Source: Bacteroidales bacterium (GTDB lineage: Bacteria > Bacteroidota > Bacteroidia > Bacteroidales > UBA932). From it: 64,000 bases of DNA. Made by a program: the position numbers and the translations under genes. Position 1 is the first letter of the stretch. Every line of letters starts with the position of its first letter. The notes under the pieces are model-generated. The model worked only from the letters and a program-made list of their open reading frames with translations, was not told the DNA's origin and did no database searches. The stretch covers positions 244,811 to 308,810 of the forward strand of contig JAFTBU010000049.1 in NCBI GenBank assembly GCA_017455065.1, read 5' to 3'. Positions 8,833-17,660 of this stretch are shown here, piece after piece.

Positions 8833-10290
8833 TTATGCGATGTAGGTACCTGCTACGGTGTCGCCGCCGTGACCGGTCCAGTTGGTATGGAAGAACTCTC
8901 CGCGAGGTTTGTCGGTGCGCTCATAGGTATGGGCTCCGAAGTAGTCGCGCTGAGCCTGCAGGAGGTTGGCGGGAAGCCTTTCGCTGCGGTAGCCATCATA
9001 GTACTCGAGGGCTGAGGTGAGGCAAGGTGCGGGCACTCCGTTCAGGACAGCCTGTGCGACGACGTTGCGCCAGCTCTGCTGGGCATCGGCGAGTTTGCCC
9101 TGGAAGTAAGAATCGAGCAGGAGGTTGGCCAGGTCGGGATTCTTGTCGAAAGCCTCTTTGATCTTGCCGAGGAAGACGCTGCGGATGATGCAGCCACCTC
9201 TCCACATGAGAGCGATTCCACCGTAGTTGAGGTTCCATCCGTACTCCTTGGCAGCAGCCTTCATGAGGGTGTAGCCCTGGGCGTAGGAAACGACCTTTGC
9301 TGAGAAGAGAGCCTTGCGGAGATCCTCAAGGAAGGCCTTGCGGTCACCGGTGTACTTGGCGGGCTTGGGGCCTGCGAGTATCTTGGAAGCCTCCACCCTT
9401 TCCTCTTTCTGTGCGGACAGGCAGCGTGCGAACACGGCCTCGCCGATGAGGGTCAGAGGAACTCCCTGGTCGAGGGAAGCGATGGCGGTCCACTTGCCGG
9501 TACCCTTCTGGCCGGCGGTGTCGAGGATATAGTCGAGCACATATTTGCCGTCCTCATCCTTCTTGGCGAGGATGTCACGGGTGATCTCGATGAGGTAGCT
9601 GTCCAGGTCGCCCTTGTTCCACTCGGCGAAGGTCTCGTGCATTTCCTCATTGGTCATGCCGAGCACATCCTTCATGATCTGGTAGCACTCGCAGATGAGC
9701 TGGATGTCACCGTACTCGATACCGTTGTGGACCATCTTCACGAAATGACCGGCTCCGTTCTCGCCTACCCAGTCGCAGCAGGGGGAACCGTCTTCGACCT
9801 TGGCGCAGATGCTCTGGAAGATGGGCTTCACGAAAGGCCATGCAGCGGGTGATCCGCCGGGCATCATAGAGGGGCCCTTGAGAGCGCCTTCCTCACCGCC
9901 GGAAACACCGGTGCCGATGTAAAGGAGGCCTTTGCTCTCGACATAAGCCGTACGGCGTGCGGTATCGGGGAAATGGGAGTTGCCGCCGTCGATGATGATG
10001 TCACCCTTGTCCAGAAGGGGGATGAGTTTCTCGATGAAGTCATCGACTGCCTGTCCCGCCTTGACCATGAGGAAAACGCGCCTGGGGGACTTGAGGGAAG
10101 CGACGAAGTCTTCGAGACTGTGGGCGCCGTAGAAATTCTTGCCGGCACCGCGTCCGTTGATGAATTTGTCAACCTTCTCCACTGTACGGTTGAACACACT
10201 TACATGGAAGCCTTTGCTTTCCATATTGAGGACCAGGTTCTCGCCCATGACGGCAAGTCCTACGAGTCCGATATCAGATACTGGCTGCAT
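8833..10290 (-). CDS. gnd: 6-phosphogluconate dehydrogenase, decarboxylating
   Basis: 485 residues, full length. The N-terminal Rossmann fold begins IGLVGLAVMGENLVLNM. The substrate motif IIDGGNSHFPDT is at about residues 100-110, and the catalytic Lys lies in GHFVKMVHNGIEYGD at about 183. It converts 6-phosphogluconate and NADP to ribulose-5-phosphate, CO2 and NADPH. It sits between pdxB and uxaE with short gaps (15 and 19 bases), so it is co-transcribed with hexuronate genes. That placement could supply NADPH and pentose phosphate when acidic sugars are the carbon source, but this is inference. No glucose-6-phosphate dehydrogenase gene lies in the window. Confidence 0.95.
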   Translation of the reverse strand: MQPVSDIGLVGLAVMGENLVLNMESKGFHVSVFNRTVEKVDKFINGRGAGKNFYGAHSLEDFVASLKSPRRVFLMVKAGQAVDDFIEKLIPLLDKGDIIIDGGNSHFPDTARRTAYVESKGLLYIGTGVSGGEEGALKGPSMMPGGSPAAWPFVKPIFQSICAKVEDGSPCCDWVGENGAGHFVKMVHNGIEYGDIQLICECYQIMKDVLGMTNEEMHETFAEWNKGDLDSYLIEITRDILAKKDEDGKYVLDYILDTAGQKGTGKWTAIASLDQGVPLTLIGEAVFARCLSAQKEERVEASKILAGPKPAKYTGDRKAFLEDLRKALFSAKVVSYAQGYTLMKAAAKEYGWNLNYGGIALMWRGGCIIRSVFLGKIKEAFDKNPDLANLLLDSYFQGKLADAQQSWRNVVAQAVLNGVPAPCLTSALEYYDGYRSERLPANLLQAQRDYFGAHTYERTDKPRGEFFHTNWTGHGGDTVAGTYIA

Positions 10291-10305
10291 AGATTTAATT
10301 ATTGG

Positions 10306-11442
10306 TTAATCGTTATTTGTTAATTTAAATCCTATCTTTTTCAAAATTTCCGCTTCCTGCGGAGTGCCTCCGACGAGCTTCAGGGTGAAAGCCGTGGGCT
10401 CGCGCCTCACCGGATAATCTCCGCGGAGCTTCTCGAATGTCTCGGGAGCGTTGCGGAGGTCGTCGGTGTCGGTCTGCACGTCGTAGGTGTAGAGTATGGC
10501 CTCCGTAAGCACTTCCTGCAGGCTCCTGCCCGTCGCATCGACGGTGAATGAAAGGTCCTGCCGGGGTGCGGGGACGCCGCTTGCTGTCCAATCTGTCAGC
10601 GGCAGCCCGAGCACGGAAGCGACGGTGCGGACGCTGCTCGTCGTACCGTTGGCCTTGCCGTCGGCACTGTAGCCGGCGATGTGGGGTGTGGCGTACTCCA
10701 GGAGGTTCATCAGTTCCCTGTCGATGTCGGGTTCATTCTCCCAGACATCCAGCACGGCGCCGCGGATGGCACCCTCCTTGAGGGCATCCCTGAGCGCGGC
10801 GTTGTCCACGACGGGGCCGCGGGAGGAGTTGAAAAGGAACTGCGAAGTTTTCAGGCGGGCGATGCGCTCACGGTCGAAAAGATGCCAGGTAGCATCCTCC
10901 CCTTCCTTGGTCAGGGGCACATGCAGGGTGATGATGTCGGCCTGCTCCATCAGGGTCTCCAGCGACACGAATGCCGCGGAGCCTTCCGTACGCTCGCGGG
11001 GAGGGTCGTTCAGCAGCACCTTCATCCCCAGCAGGGAGGCGATCTCGGCGACCTTGCTGCCGACATTGCCCACTCCCACGACACCTATGGTCATCGCGGA
11101 GAGGTCCAGGCCGTGGCGGCGGGCAAGGCTCACCAGCACCGAAGCGATATACTGCTTGACGGACCAGGAGTTGCATCCGGGGGCGTTGCGCCACACTATG
11201 CCGGCGTCTTCACACCACTGGGTGTCGATGTGGTCGTAGCCTATGGTAGCGGTGGCGATGACCTTGACCCGGGAGCCCTTCAGCAGGGACTCGTTGCAGA
11301 TGGTGCGGGTGCGGGTGATCACTGCATCCGCATCCTTCACCACCTCCGAGGTCGTCTTGGCACCGGGAAGGTACACCACCTGCGCGTAAGGCTCGAGGAC
11401 CCCGCGCAGGAATGGTATCTTATCGTCGCAAACTATCTTCAT
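10306..11442 (-). CDS. pdxB: 4-phosphoerythronate dehydrogenase (PdxB)
   Basis: 378 residues. D-isomer 2-hydroxyacid dehydrogenase fold with the NAD motif GVVGVGNVGSKVA (about 120-132), ATIGYDHID and NSSRGPVVDN. The last 90 residues resemble the PdxB-specific dimerisation domain, which separates it from plain hydroxyacid dehydrogenases. PdxB oxidises 4-phosphoerythronate on the pyridoxal-phosphate pathway. It starts 1 base after the LarA-like gene. A housekeeping cofactor gene inside a hexuronate operon is unusual; a related 2-hydroxyacid substrate from the sugar-acid pathway is possible but unsupported. Confidence 0.85.
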   Translation of the reverse strand: MKIVCDDKIPFLRGVLEPYAQVVYLPGAKTTSEVVKDADAVITRTRTICNESLLKGSRVKVIATATIGYDHIDTQWCEDAGIVWRNAPGCNSWSVKQYIASVLVSLARRHGLDLSAMTIGVVGVGNVGSKVAEIASLLGMKVLLNDPPRERTEGSAAFVSLETLMEQADIITLHVPLTKEGEDATWHLFDRERIARLKTSQFLFNSSRGPVVDNAALRDALKEGAIRGAVLDVWENEPDIDRELMNLLEYATPHIAGYSADGKANGTTSSVRTVASVLGLPLTDWTASGVPAPRQDLSFTVDATGRSLQEVLTEAILYTYDVQTDTDDLRNAPETFEKLRGDYPVRREPTAFTLKLVGGTPQEAEILKKIGFKLTNND

Positions 11443-11443
11443 C

Positions 11444-12721
11444 TCAGTCTTTGAAACGGGCGGGATAAGCCCAGAGGCCGAGGGCCGGATTGCTGATGTA
11501 GTAGACTTCCTCGCCGTTCACGGTGTTCCAGCCGTCCTTGAGCTGCTCCAGAGGATAGCGGGCGACCATCTCGTCGTAATGGCAATAGTTGAAGCCTACG
11601 GACTCTATCTCCTCGCGGGACATGCCGTCGCCGGGGCAATAGGTGATCTTGAAGCGGCCTTCGGAAGAACCGTGGATGAGGTGGGCGGAAGCGCCGAGGT
11701 TGGCCTGGAGGTCAGCGTTGGCGTTGGTGCACTCCAGGGTGTGGGGCGTGCCCTTGTAGCCGTATTTGCGGATGAGGCCGTCGATGGTCTTGTCCTCGCC
11801 GAATTCCTTGAGGCCGGGGGCAAGGACTATGAGCTCCGCGTTGTCGGCCAGGGCCATACGGGTGCGGTACACGGACTTGTTGCCGAGCCAGGTGCTCTTG
11901 AACTCCTCGGGGTCGAGGAATACGATGCACTTCTTGATCTCCTTCTCGACCATGATGAAGTTGGTCTCCAGGGAGAGGTCGGCGGCTTTCTGGAAGCACT
12001 CGAAATCGTCGCCTATGTACAGACCCCTGGTCACCATCTTGCCGGTGCTCTCATCCTTGGCCCTGACGGTCAGGACGTACACGATGGGAGCATCTTTGAG
12101 GTAGTTGACCTTGGCGTACTCGAACACGTCGCGGACGGGGCTCTTGGCACGGCCCATGATGCGCTCCATGCCGTAGCTGGCGCCGATGAAATGGCTCTTG
12201 TTGATGAAGTCCGAACCGCCTACGCCCACGAAGATGTTCTTGGTGTAGTTGGCCATGCCTATCACCTCGTGGGGCACCACCTGTCCGATGGACAGGATGA
12301 GGTCGAACGAAGGATCGAGCAGGAGCTTGTTGACCTGGGCGTTCATCTCATAGTCGAGCTTGCCTTCGGAGACTTTGCTTACGTACTCGCCGGGCACCTT
12401 GCCTATGGTGACGACGTCGTTGCGCCAGTCATGCACGCGGAATTTGTCTGCGGGCACGCTGCCGAACATGGTCTTGATCTGCTCGTCGGTCATGGGGCTG
12501 TGGGTACCGAGGGCGGGCATGATGTCGGTGAGGGTGTCGCCGTAATAGTCGTTGACCATCTCGGTGATCTCACCGGCGTAGGAATTGAATCGGGTGAAGT
12601 CGGGAGGAAGCGCCAGGACCCTCTTCTTGGGGCCCATGGCGTCGAATACCTGCTTGAGTATGGCTCTGGTATCATCAGCGGTGATGATATCGGTCTTGGA
12701 GCCTCTTTCAAAGTACATCAT
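11444..12721 (-). CDS. LarA-like (DUF2088) racemase/epimerase family protein
   Basis: 425 residues, cytoplasmic. The N-terminal LarA motifs are visible: DFTR at about 41-44, LGTHSPMT with His74, VVPHEVIG with His151, and NKSHFIG with His177. The last two are 26 residues apart, as are His174 and His200 of lactate racemase, which act in catalysis and nickel-pincer binding. The operon context (kdgK upstream, uxaE in the same unit) suggests a sugar-acid substrate such as a hexonate rather than lactate. The cofactor-making larB, larC and larE are not in the window, so they must be elsewhere or the protein is nickel-independent. Four bases separate it from kdgK. Confidence 0.75.
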   Translation of the reverse strand: MMYFERGSKTDIITADDTRAILKQVFDAMGPKKRVLALPPDFTRFNSYAGEITEMVNDYYGDTLTDIMPALGTHSPMTDEQIKTMFGSVPADKFRVHDWRNDVVTIGKVPGEYVSKVSEGKLDYEMNAQVNKLLLDPSFDLILSIGQVVPHEVIGMANYTKNIFVGVGGSDFINKSHFIGASYGMERIMGRAKSPVRDVFEYAKVNYLKDAPIVYVLTVRAKDESTGKMVTRGLYIGDDFECFQKAADLSLETNFIMVEKEIKKCIVFLDPEEFKSTWLGNKSVYRTRMALADNAELIVLAPGLKEFGEDKTIDGLIRKYGYKGTPHTLECTNANADLQANLGASAHLIHGSSEGRFKITYCPGDGMSREEIESVGFNYCHYDEMVARYPLEQLKDGWNTVNGEEVYYISNPALGLWAYPARFKD

Positions 12722-12725
12722 GGCT

Positions 12726-13805
12726 CTATCTCTTTACGCGTGCGTTACCTGCCCAGATGCTCCAAACCTGCTCCTCGTCTGCGGGCTGGCCGTAGTCGGT
12801 GAGGAAGGTGGTGGCGAGAGCGCCGGTAGCCCAGCCGAACTGGATCCACTTCTCAGGCTCCCAGCCCTTGAGGATGGCGTAGAGGAGACCGCCCACGAAA
12901 CCGTCGCCGCCGCCGATGCGGTCGAGGACATGGATTTCGCGAGGCTCCACCACATGCCAGTTGTCGCCTTCGAGCATGATGGCGCCCCAGTTGTGGCTGT
13001 TGGTGTTGTTGACCTGACGGAGGGTCGTAGCATAGACTTGTGCGTTGGGGTACTGTGCCTTCACGCGGCCGATCATCTCCTTGAAGCCGCTGATCTTGGA
13101 AGCGATATCCTTGCCGCCGGCCTCAGGTCCCTCGATGCCGAGGCAGAGCTGGAAGTCCTCCTCGTTGCCGATGAGGATGTCGGCGATGCTGCAGATCTCT
13201 GAGAATATGTCATGGAGCTCCTGCTCGCGGCCCTTCCAGAAGGAAGCGCGGTAGTTGAGGTCGAAGCTGATGCGGGTGCCGTATTTCTTGGCGGCGCGGG
13301 CGATCTCGAGGCAGAATTTGCTGGTCTCGGGGCTGAGTGCGCCGATGAGGCCGGAGAGGTGCACGATCTGGACGCCTTCCTTGCCGAAGATGCGGTCAAG
13401 GTCGAAGTCCTTCACATTGAGGGTACGTCCCACCTCGCCTGCACGGTCGTTCCATACGCGGGGTCCGCGGGAACCGTAGCCGCTGTCGGCGATATTGATC
13501 TGGTGACGGTATCCCCAAGGGCCTCCCTGAGGCACGTCGGGTCCCTCGAAATCCATTCCGCGGGAGCGGAGATTGGCCTTTATGAAAGCTGCGAAGGGGC
13601 TGCCCTCGACGAAAGTCGTCAGAACCTTGACGGGAAGTCCGAGATAAGATGACACGCTGGCGACATTGGTCTCGGCGCTGGTGGCCTGGAGATGGAGGAC
13701 GTCGCTGGAGTGGATAGGCTGTCCTGCTTCAGGAGTGACACGGAGTCCCATGCTGGTAGGGACGAGGAGGGCATACTTGCAACCCTGTTTCAATTTGATA
13801 TCCAT
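12726..13805 (-). CDS. kdgK: PfkB-family sugar kinase, likely 2-keto-3-deoxygluconate kinase
   Basis: 359 residues. The PfkB signature 2 is clear at about 295-306 (DRIGGGDGFVGG), with catalytic Asp301. The N-terminal half has an SAETNVASVSSYLGLP substrate-binding block. In a pectin locus such a kinase most likely phosphorylates 2-keto-3-deoxygluconate to KDPG for Entner-Doudoroff cleavage. The GH28 stop lies 36 bases upstream on the same strand, and no terminator is visible between them, so the kinase is probably transcribed from the GH28 promoter. A different ketose kinase activity cannot be excluded. Confidence 0.78.
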   Translation of the reverse strand: MDIKLKQGCKYALLVPTSMGLRVTPEAGQPIHSSDVLHLQATSAETNVASVSSYLGLPVKVLTTFVEGSPFAAFIKANLRSRGMDFEGPDVPQGGPWGYRHQINIADSGYGSRGPRVWNDRAGEVGRTLNVKDFDLDRIFGKEGVQIVHLSGLIGALSPETSKFCLEIARAAKKYGTRISFDLNYRASFWKGREQELHDIFSEICSIADILIGNEEDFQLCLGIEGPEAGGKDIASKISGFKEMIGRVKAQYPNAQVYATTLRQVNNTNSHNWGAIMLEGDNWHVVEPREIHVLDRIGGGDGFVGGLLYAILKGWEPEKWIQFGWATGALATTFLTDYGQPADEEQVWSIWAGNARVKR

Positions 13806-13841
13806 AATGCTTATTGTGGTTTTATAAGTTATTTCTCGTTT

Positions 13842-15254
13842 TTATCTGCCGGGGGCGAATCCGGAAATCTGCCTCATAGCGTTGGCACCGGTGCCGAATT
13901 TGTCGACGGTGATGCCCTCGGTGAAGAGGTTGCGCACGTTCACGCTGTTGTTGTAGAATTTGGTGACCTCACCCACATGGATGTCCTTGAGGAGGATTCC
14001 GTCCACGGGATCCCTCTCGTCGCCGCGTATCTCATACACGGCCTCGGCCACTTCAGCCCTGGCGCCGATGAGGTTGATGTTGCGTATGCGGGTGATGGCT
14101 GTCTCGAAGGTGGGGACGATATCCCTCCACTGGTAGAGCACGTCGGTGTCGATTTCGAAGACCCTCAGCATCCTGGTAGCGGAGACGTTCTGGACGGTGA
14201 TATCCTCGATGAATCCGCCGCGGCGGTGGTTGGTCTTGAGGTAGAAGAGCCTGTAGACCTGGTCGGAAGAATGGCAGTCATGCATATACACGCGCCTGAT
14301 GCCGCCGGACATCTCGCTGCCTATACCCAGCAGTGTGTGTCCCTGGACGATCTCGCAGTTGCGTACCACGACATCCTGGGTCGGGGTGGCGAGAGCCCAT
14401 GCATCCTGGTTGCGGCCGGCCTTCAGGACCACGGCGTCGTCGCCCTGGTTGAAGGTGCAGTCTTCCACGAGTATGTGCTGGGTCATTTCGATGTCGATAC
14501 CGTCGTTGTTGTGGCCGTGGGCATAGACGTCAAGCCCGTGCACCCAGCAATCCTTGCACATGTACAGATGGATGGTCCAGAAAGGACTGTCCTTGATGTG
14601 GAAGTCGGAAAGCTGGACATTGGTGCAGCGGTTGAAATGGATGAGGTGGGGCCTCATGTTGGCCTCGCCCTGCTCCATCCTGCGGTTCTCCACGGGCACC
14701 AGGGTGGTGGCCATGGCGTAGAGCTGGCGGGTGGCCTGGATATGGGCGTCGGGACGGGCGAACCAGGTTTCCCAGAAATCCATCTTGGGGTTGATGAGGC
14801 CGGGGCCCGATATGGCTATGTTCTCACATTCGAAAGCGTAGAGAAGGGGGGAATAGTTGAAGCACTCGGCACCTTCCCAGGAAGTCTGCACTGCGGGCAG
14901 GTAGAGCGCGGGATCGTCCTCGAAATTGAGCACTGCGCCTTCGCTGAGGAAGAGGTTGCAGTTGCTCTTGAAATGTATGGGGCCGCAGACCCAGGTGCCG
15001 GCAGGTACCACTACCCTGCCGCCGCCGGCTTTGTTGCAGGCTGCCATAGCCTTGGCGAAAGCCTCGGTGGTCGCCTTCACATTGCCCTGTTTGGCGCCGT
15101 ATTTTGTGATGGGGAAATCCTTTGCCGGGAAGACGTGCATCTCCAGCGGAGCGAAGCCATAGGGTGATTCAGGTGCAGTGACAGTCACATTCTGGGCGGC
15201 CGCAGCGAAGCCCAGGAGCGCGGCTGAAAGAAGAAAGGTTATCAGTTTTTTCAT
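13842..15254 (-). CDS. GH28 polygalacturonase-type hydrolase, secreted
   Basis: The start at 15254 gives a clean signal peptide (MKKLITFLLSAALLGFAAAAQ); the longer frame to 15275 adds seven unlikely residues. 470 residues, right-handed beta-helix. GH28 motifs: NNDGIDI, QGDDAVVLKAGRN and GHTLLGIGSE. The usual R-I-K-T motif reads F-Y-L-K-T, so the substrate-binding Arg is replaced by Tyr while Lys is kept. This suggests altered subsite preference, for instance exo-action on modified ends. It heads the hexuronate operon (next gene kdgK, 36 bases). The start codon is only 36 bases from the divergent GH43 start. Confidence 0.88.
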   Translation of the reverse strand: MKKLITFLLSAALLGFAAAAQNVTVTAPESPYGFAPLEMHVFPAKDFPITKYGAKQGNVKATTEAFAKAMAACNKAGGGRVVVPAGTWVCGPIHFKSNCNLFLSEGAVLNFEDDPALYLPAVQTSWEGAECFNYSPLLYAFECENIAISGPGLINPKMDFWETWFARPDAHIQATRQLYAMATTLVPVENRRMEQGEANMRPHLIHFNRCTNVQLSDFHIKDSPFWTIHLYMCKDCWVHGLDVYAHGHNNDGIDIEMTQHILVEDCTFNQGDDAVVLKAGRNQDAWALATPTQDVVVRNCEIVQGHTLLGIGSEMSGGIRRVYMHDCHSSDQVYRLFYLKTNHRRGGFIEDITVQNVSATRMLRVFEIDTDVLYQWRDIVPTFETAITRIRNINLIGARAEVAEAVYEIRGDERDPVDGILLKDIHVGEVTKFYNNSVNVRNLFTEGITVDKFGTGANAMRQISGFAPGR

Positions 15255-15290
15255 AAAATGACTATATTGTGGCAATATTTCATCAAAGTT

Positions 15291-16229
15291 ATGAAAAAAC
15301 TCTCTATTTTCCTATTGCCTGCGATGATTTCTTGCGCCCAGACATGGACCAATCCCATCATCACCGAAATCTACACTGCTGACCCTTCTGCACGCGTATT
15401 CGGAAACACTCTGTACATCTATCCGAGCCATGACAAGGATGACGCATTCACCTTCAACATGGAAGATTACTATGTGTTCAGCACCACTGACATGAAGAAC
15501 TTCAAGAACTGCGGGCTTGCGTTCGACGCCATCAAGGAAACTTCCTGGGCGCACGGCCAGGCCTGGGCCCCGGACTGCATCGAAAGGAACGGTAAATACT
15601 ACCTCTATTACCCGACCGACAAGAAGCATATAGGCGTGGCCGTGAGCGACTCCCCTACCGGTCCGTTCAAGGACGCCCTCGGCCATCCCCTGCTGAGCAT
15701 CGACTCCCCGGGAGTCTACTGCAACAGGGATTTCATCGACCCTTGCGTGTTCATAGACGATGACGGACAGGCCTACCTGTACGTCGGCCAGAATACCGTG
15801 TGCTGCGTCAAGCTCAACGAAGACATGATCTCCTACGAAGGGGAAGCCTTCATCATCGAGGGCTGCGACGAATTCTTCGAGGCCATCTGGATGCACAAAT
15901 ACCGCGGAAAATATTATCTCTCATACTCCAACGGCACCTGGAACGGCGAACAGCCCCAGATCGCCTATGCCATGTCCGACTCCCCCACCGGACCCTTCGA
16001 GTACAAGGGCATCATCCTGGATCCGGTCAGCAGCGGCACCAACCACCACAGCATCGTGAAGTACAAGGGCAAGTGGTACATCTTCTACCACAATGCCGAG
16101 CTGAGCCGCAGCCGCACTCCTGCCGGCCAAAGATACAGTACGGTCCGACGCAGTGTGTGCGTGGACCGTCTGTACTACAATCCCGACGGGACTATCAAAC
16201 CCGTCGTAATGACGGGAGCAGGCCGGTAA
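15291..16229 (+). CDS. GH43 family glycoside hydrolase, lipoprotein
   Basis: The start at 15291 (MKKLSIFLLPAMISC) gives a lipoprotein signal with Cys15; an upstream ATG at 15258 would bury it. 313 residues. Catalytic residues: Asp31 (YTADPSARVF), Asp150 (DFIDPCVFIDDDG) and Glu197 (CDEFFEAIWMHKYRG). Related in layout to the cytoplasmic GH43 at 1312 but exported. In this pectin setting it most likely removes arabinose or galactose/xylose from side chains; the subfamily cannot be named with certainty. It is monocistronic, with its 3' end 3 bases from the convergent GH28 stop. Confidence 0.88.
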   Translation: MKKLSIFLLPAMISCAQTWTNPIITEIYTADPSARVFGNTLYIYPSHDKDDAFTFNMEDYYVFSTTDMKNFKNCGLAFDAIKETSWAHGQAWAPDCIERNGKYYLYYPTDKKHIGVAVSDSPTGPFKDALGHPLLSIDSPGVYCNRDFIDPCVFIDDDGQAYLYVGQNTVCCVKLNEDMISYEGEAFIIEGCDEFFEAIWMHKYRGKYYLSYSNGTWNGEQPQIAYAMSDSPTGPFEYKGIILDPVSSGTNHHSIVKYKGKWYIFYHNAELSRSRTPAGQRYSTVRRSVCVDRLYYNPDGTIKPVVMTGAGR

Positions 16230-16232
16230 GAC

Positions 16233-17645
16233 CTACATATTGACAGTTTCGCCGTTTATGGTGCAATTCTCGAAGGTGACCCTCTGGTAGCCGCCCTGGA
16301 GGTTGTTGCCGTTGGCTACACCGTCGAAGCGGCAGTTCTTGATGTGGATGTCGCTGACATTCTCAGGATTTTCAAGACCTGCGATGACCAGGGAGTTGCG
16401 GGCCTTGGTGCAAGTCACGTTCTCGATGTTGATGTTGCGGACCGTGGGTATGAAACCGCGCTCTGCGACCTCACGGGGCTCGTAAAGCAGGTTGACGCTG
16501 ATGATGGCGCCGCCGCAGGTACCCACCTCGACATCCTTGAAGAAGATGTTCTCGATGACACCGCCGCGAGCGGTCGAAGTCTTGATACGGAGCACGACAT
16601 CCAGATGGGGGGAATCCATCTTGCAGTTGTAGACATAGAGATTGCGATAGCCGCCGGAGATCTCGGATCCGATGGTCACGCCGCCGTGGCCGTTGGCCAT
16701 GTTGCAGTTGCGCACCACGATGTTCTCACTGGGCCTTGCCCAACGTCTTCCGTCCACGTTGCGGCCGGACTTGATGGCGATGCAGTCGTCACCGGTGTTG
16801 AAGGTGCAATCCTCGATGAGTACGTTCTTGCAGGACTCGGGATCGCAGCCGTCACCGTTGGGACCGTTGTTGTCCACGGTCACTCCCCTTACGGTGAGAT
16901 CCTCGCAAAGCAGGGGATGAATCACCCAGAAGGGGGAACGGAGCAGGGTTATGCCCTCGATGAGGACGGTCTTGCAGAGGCAGAAGTTGATGGACTGGGG
17001 ACGAAGGGTGTTCTCGGGAGTGGTGACTCTCTCATAGACAGGCTTGGAAGCCTCACCCCACTTGAGCAGCTCGAGACGTGAAGGCAGGATGAACTCGGCC
17101 TTGGGATCGTCGTTCAGATAATGGCCGATACGCTCGTTGTACTGCTGCAGACGCCACCAGTTCTCGCGGGAAGCCTGGCCGTCGATGGTACCGTTGCCGG
17201 TGATGGCGATATTGGTCTCGCCGTAGGCATAGATGAGGGGATGTGCATTGTTGACATCGACACCCTCCCAGCGGGTACGCACTGCAGGGAAATACAGGTC
17301 CACATCGGTGAGGAACTTCAGGGTCGCATTGTCTGCGAGGTGGAGGTTCACGTTGCTCTTGAGAGTGATGGGGCCGGTGTACCAGTCTCCGTCGGGGACG
17401 AGGACGGTGCCGCCGCCTTCAAGGCTGGTGGTGAGGATCGCGAGGTTGATGGCCTCGTGGCAAGGCTTCTCGGGATCTCCGGGAACAGCGCCGAAATCGG
17501 TGATGGAAACGGTCCTGTCAGGGAAACTGACCTTGGTCATCTCCTTGACGATCTTATCGGCCTGCTTCCACGGGTCGGTGGGATTGGCCTGGGTGCACGC
17601 CGTAAAGAGCAATGCAGCCGCAGCGAAAAACAAGAGTTTCTTCAT
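16233..17645 (-). CDS. GH28 polygalacturonase, lipoprotein
   Basis: 470 residues with lipoprotein signal (AAAALLFTAC, Cys17). All canonical GH28 motifs are intact: NGDGCDPESC, NTGDDCIAIKSGRN, NGHGGVTIGSE and LRIKTS. It should therefore be an active inverting galacturonidase at the periplasmic face or cell surface. The N-terminal residues before the helix (about 20-45) are Lys/Asp-rich linker. It is the last gene of the CE8 - PL10-CE8 - GH28 unit, starting 15 bases after the fusion gene. Confidence 0.92.
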   Translation of the reverse strand: MKKLLFFAAAALLFTACTQANPTDPWKQADKIVKEMTKVSFPDRTVSITDFGAVPGDPEKPCHEAINLAILTTSLEGGGTVLVPDGDWYTGPITLKSNVNLHLADNATLKFLTDVDLYFPAVRTRWEGVDVNNAHPLIYAYGETNIAITGNGTIDGQASRENWWRLQQYNERIGHYLNDDPKAEFILPSRLELLKWGEASKPVYERVTTPENTLRPQSINFCLCKTVLIEGITLLRSPFWVIHPLLCEDLTVRGVTVDNNGPNGDGCDPESCKNVLIEDCTFNTGDDCIAIKSGRNVDGRRWARPSENIVVRNCNMANGHGGVTIGSEISGGYRNLYVYNCKMDSPHLDVVLRIKTSTARGGVIENIFFKDVEVGTCGGAIISVNLLYEPREVAERGFIPTVRNINIENVTCTKARNSLVIAGLENPENVSDIHIKNCRFDGVANGNNLQGGYQRVTFENCTINGETVNM

Positions 17646-17660
17646 ATGGATCTGAATTTA

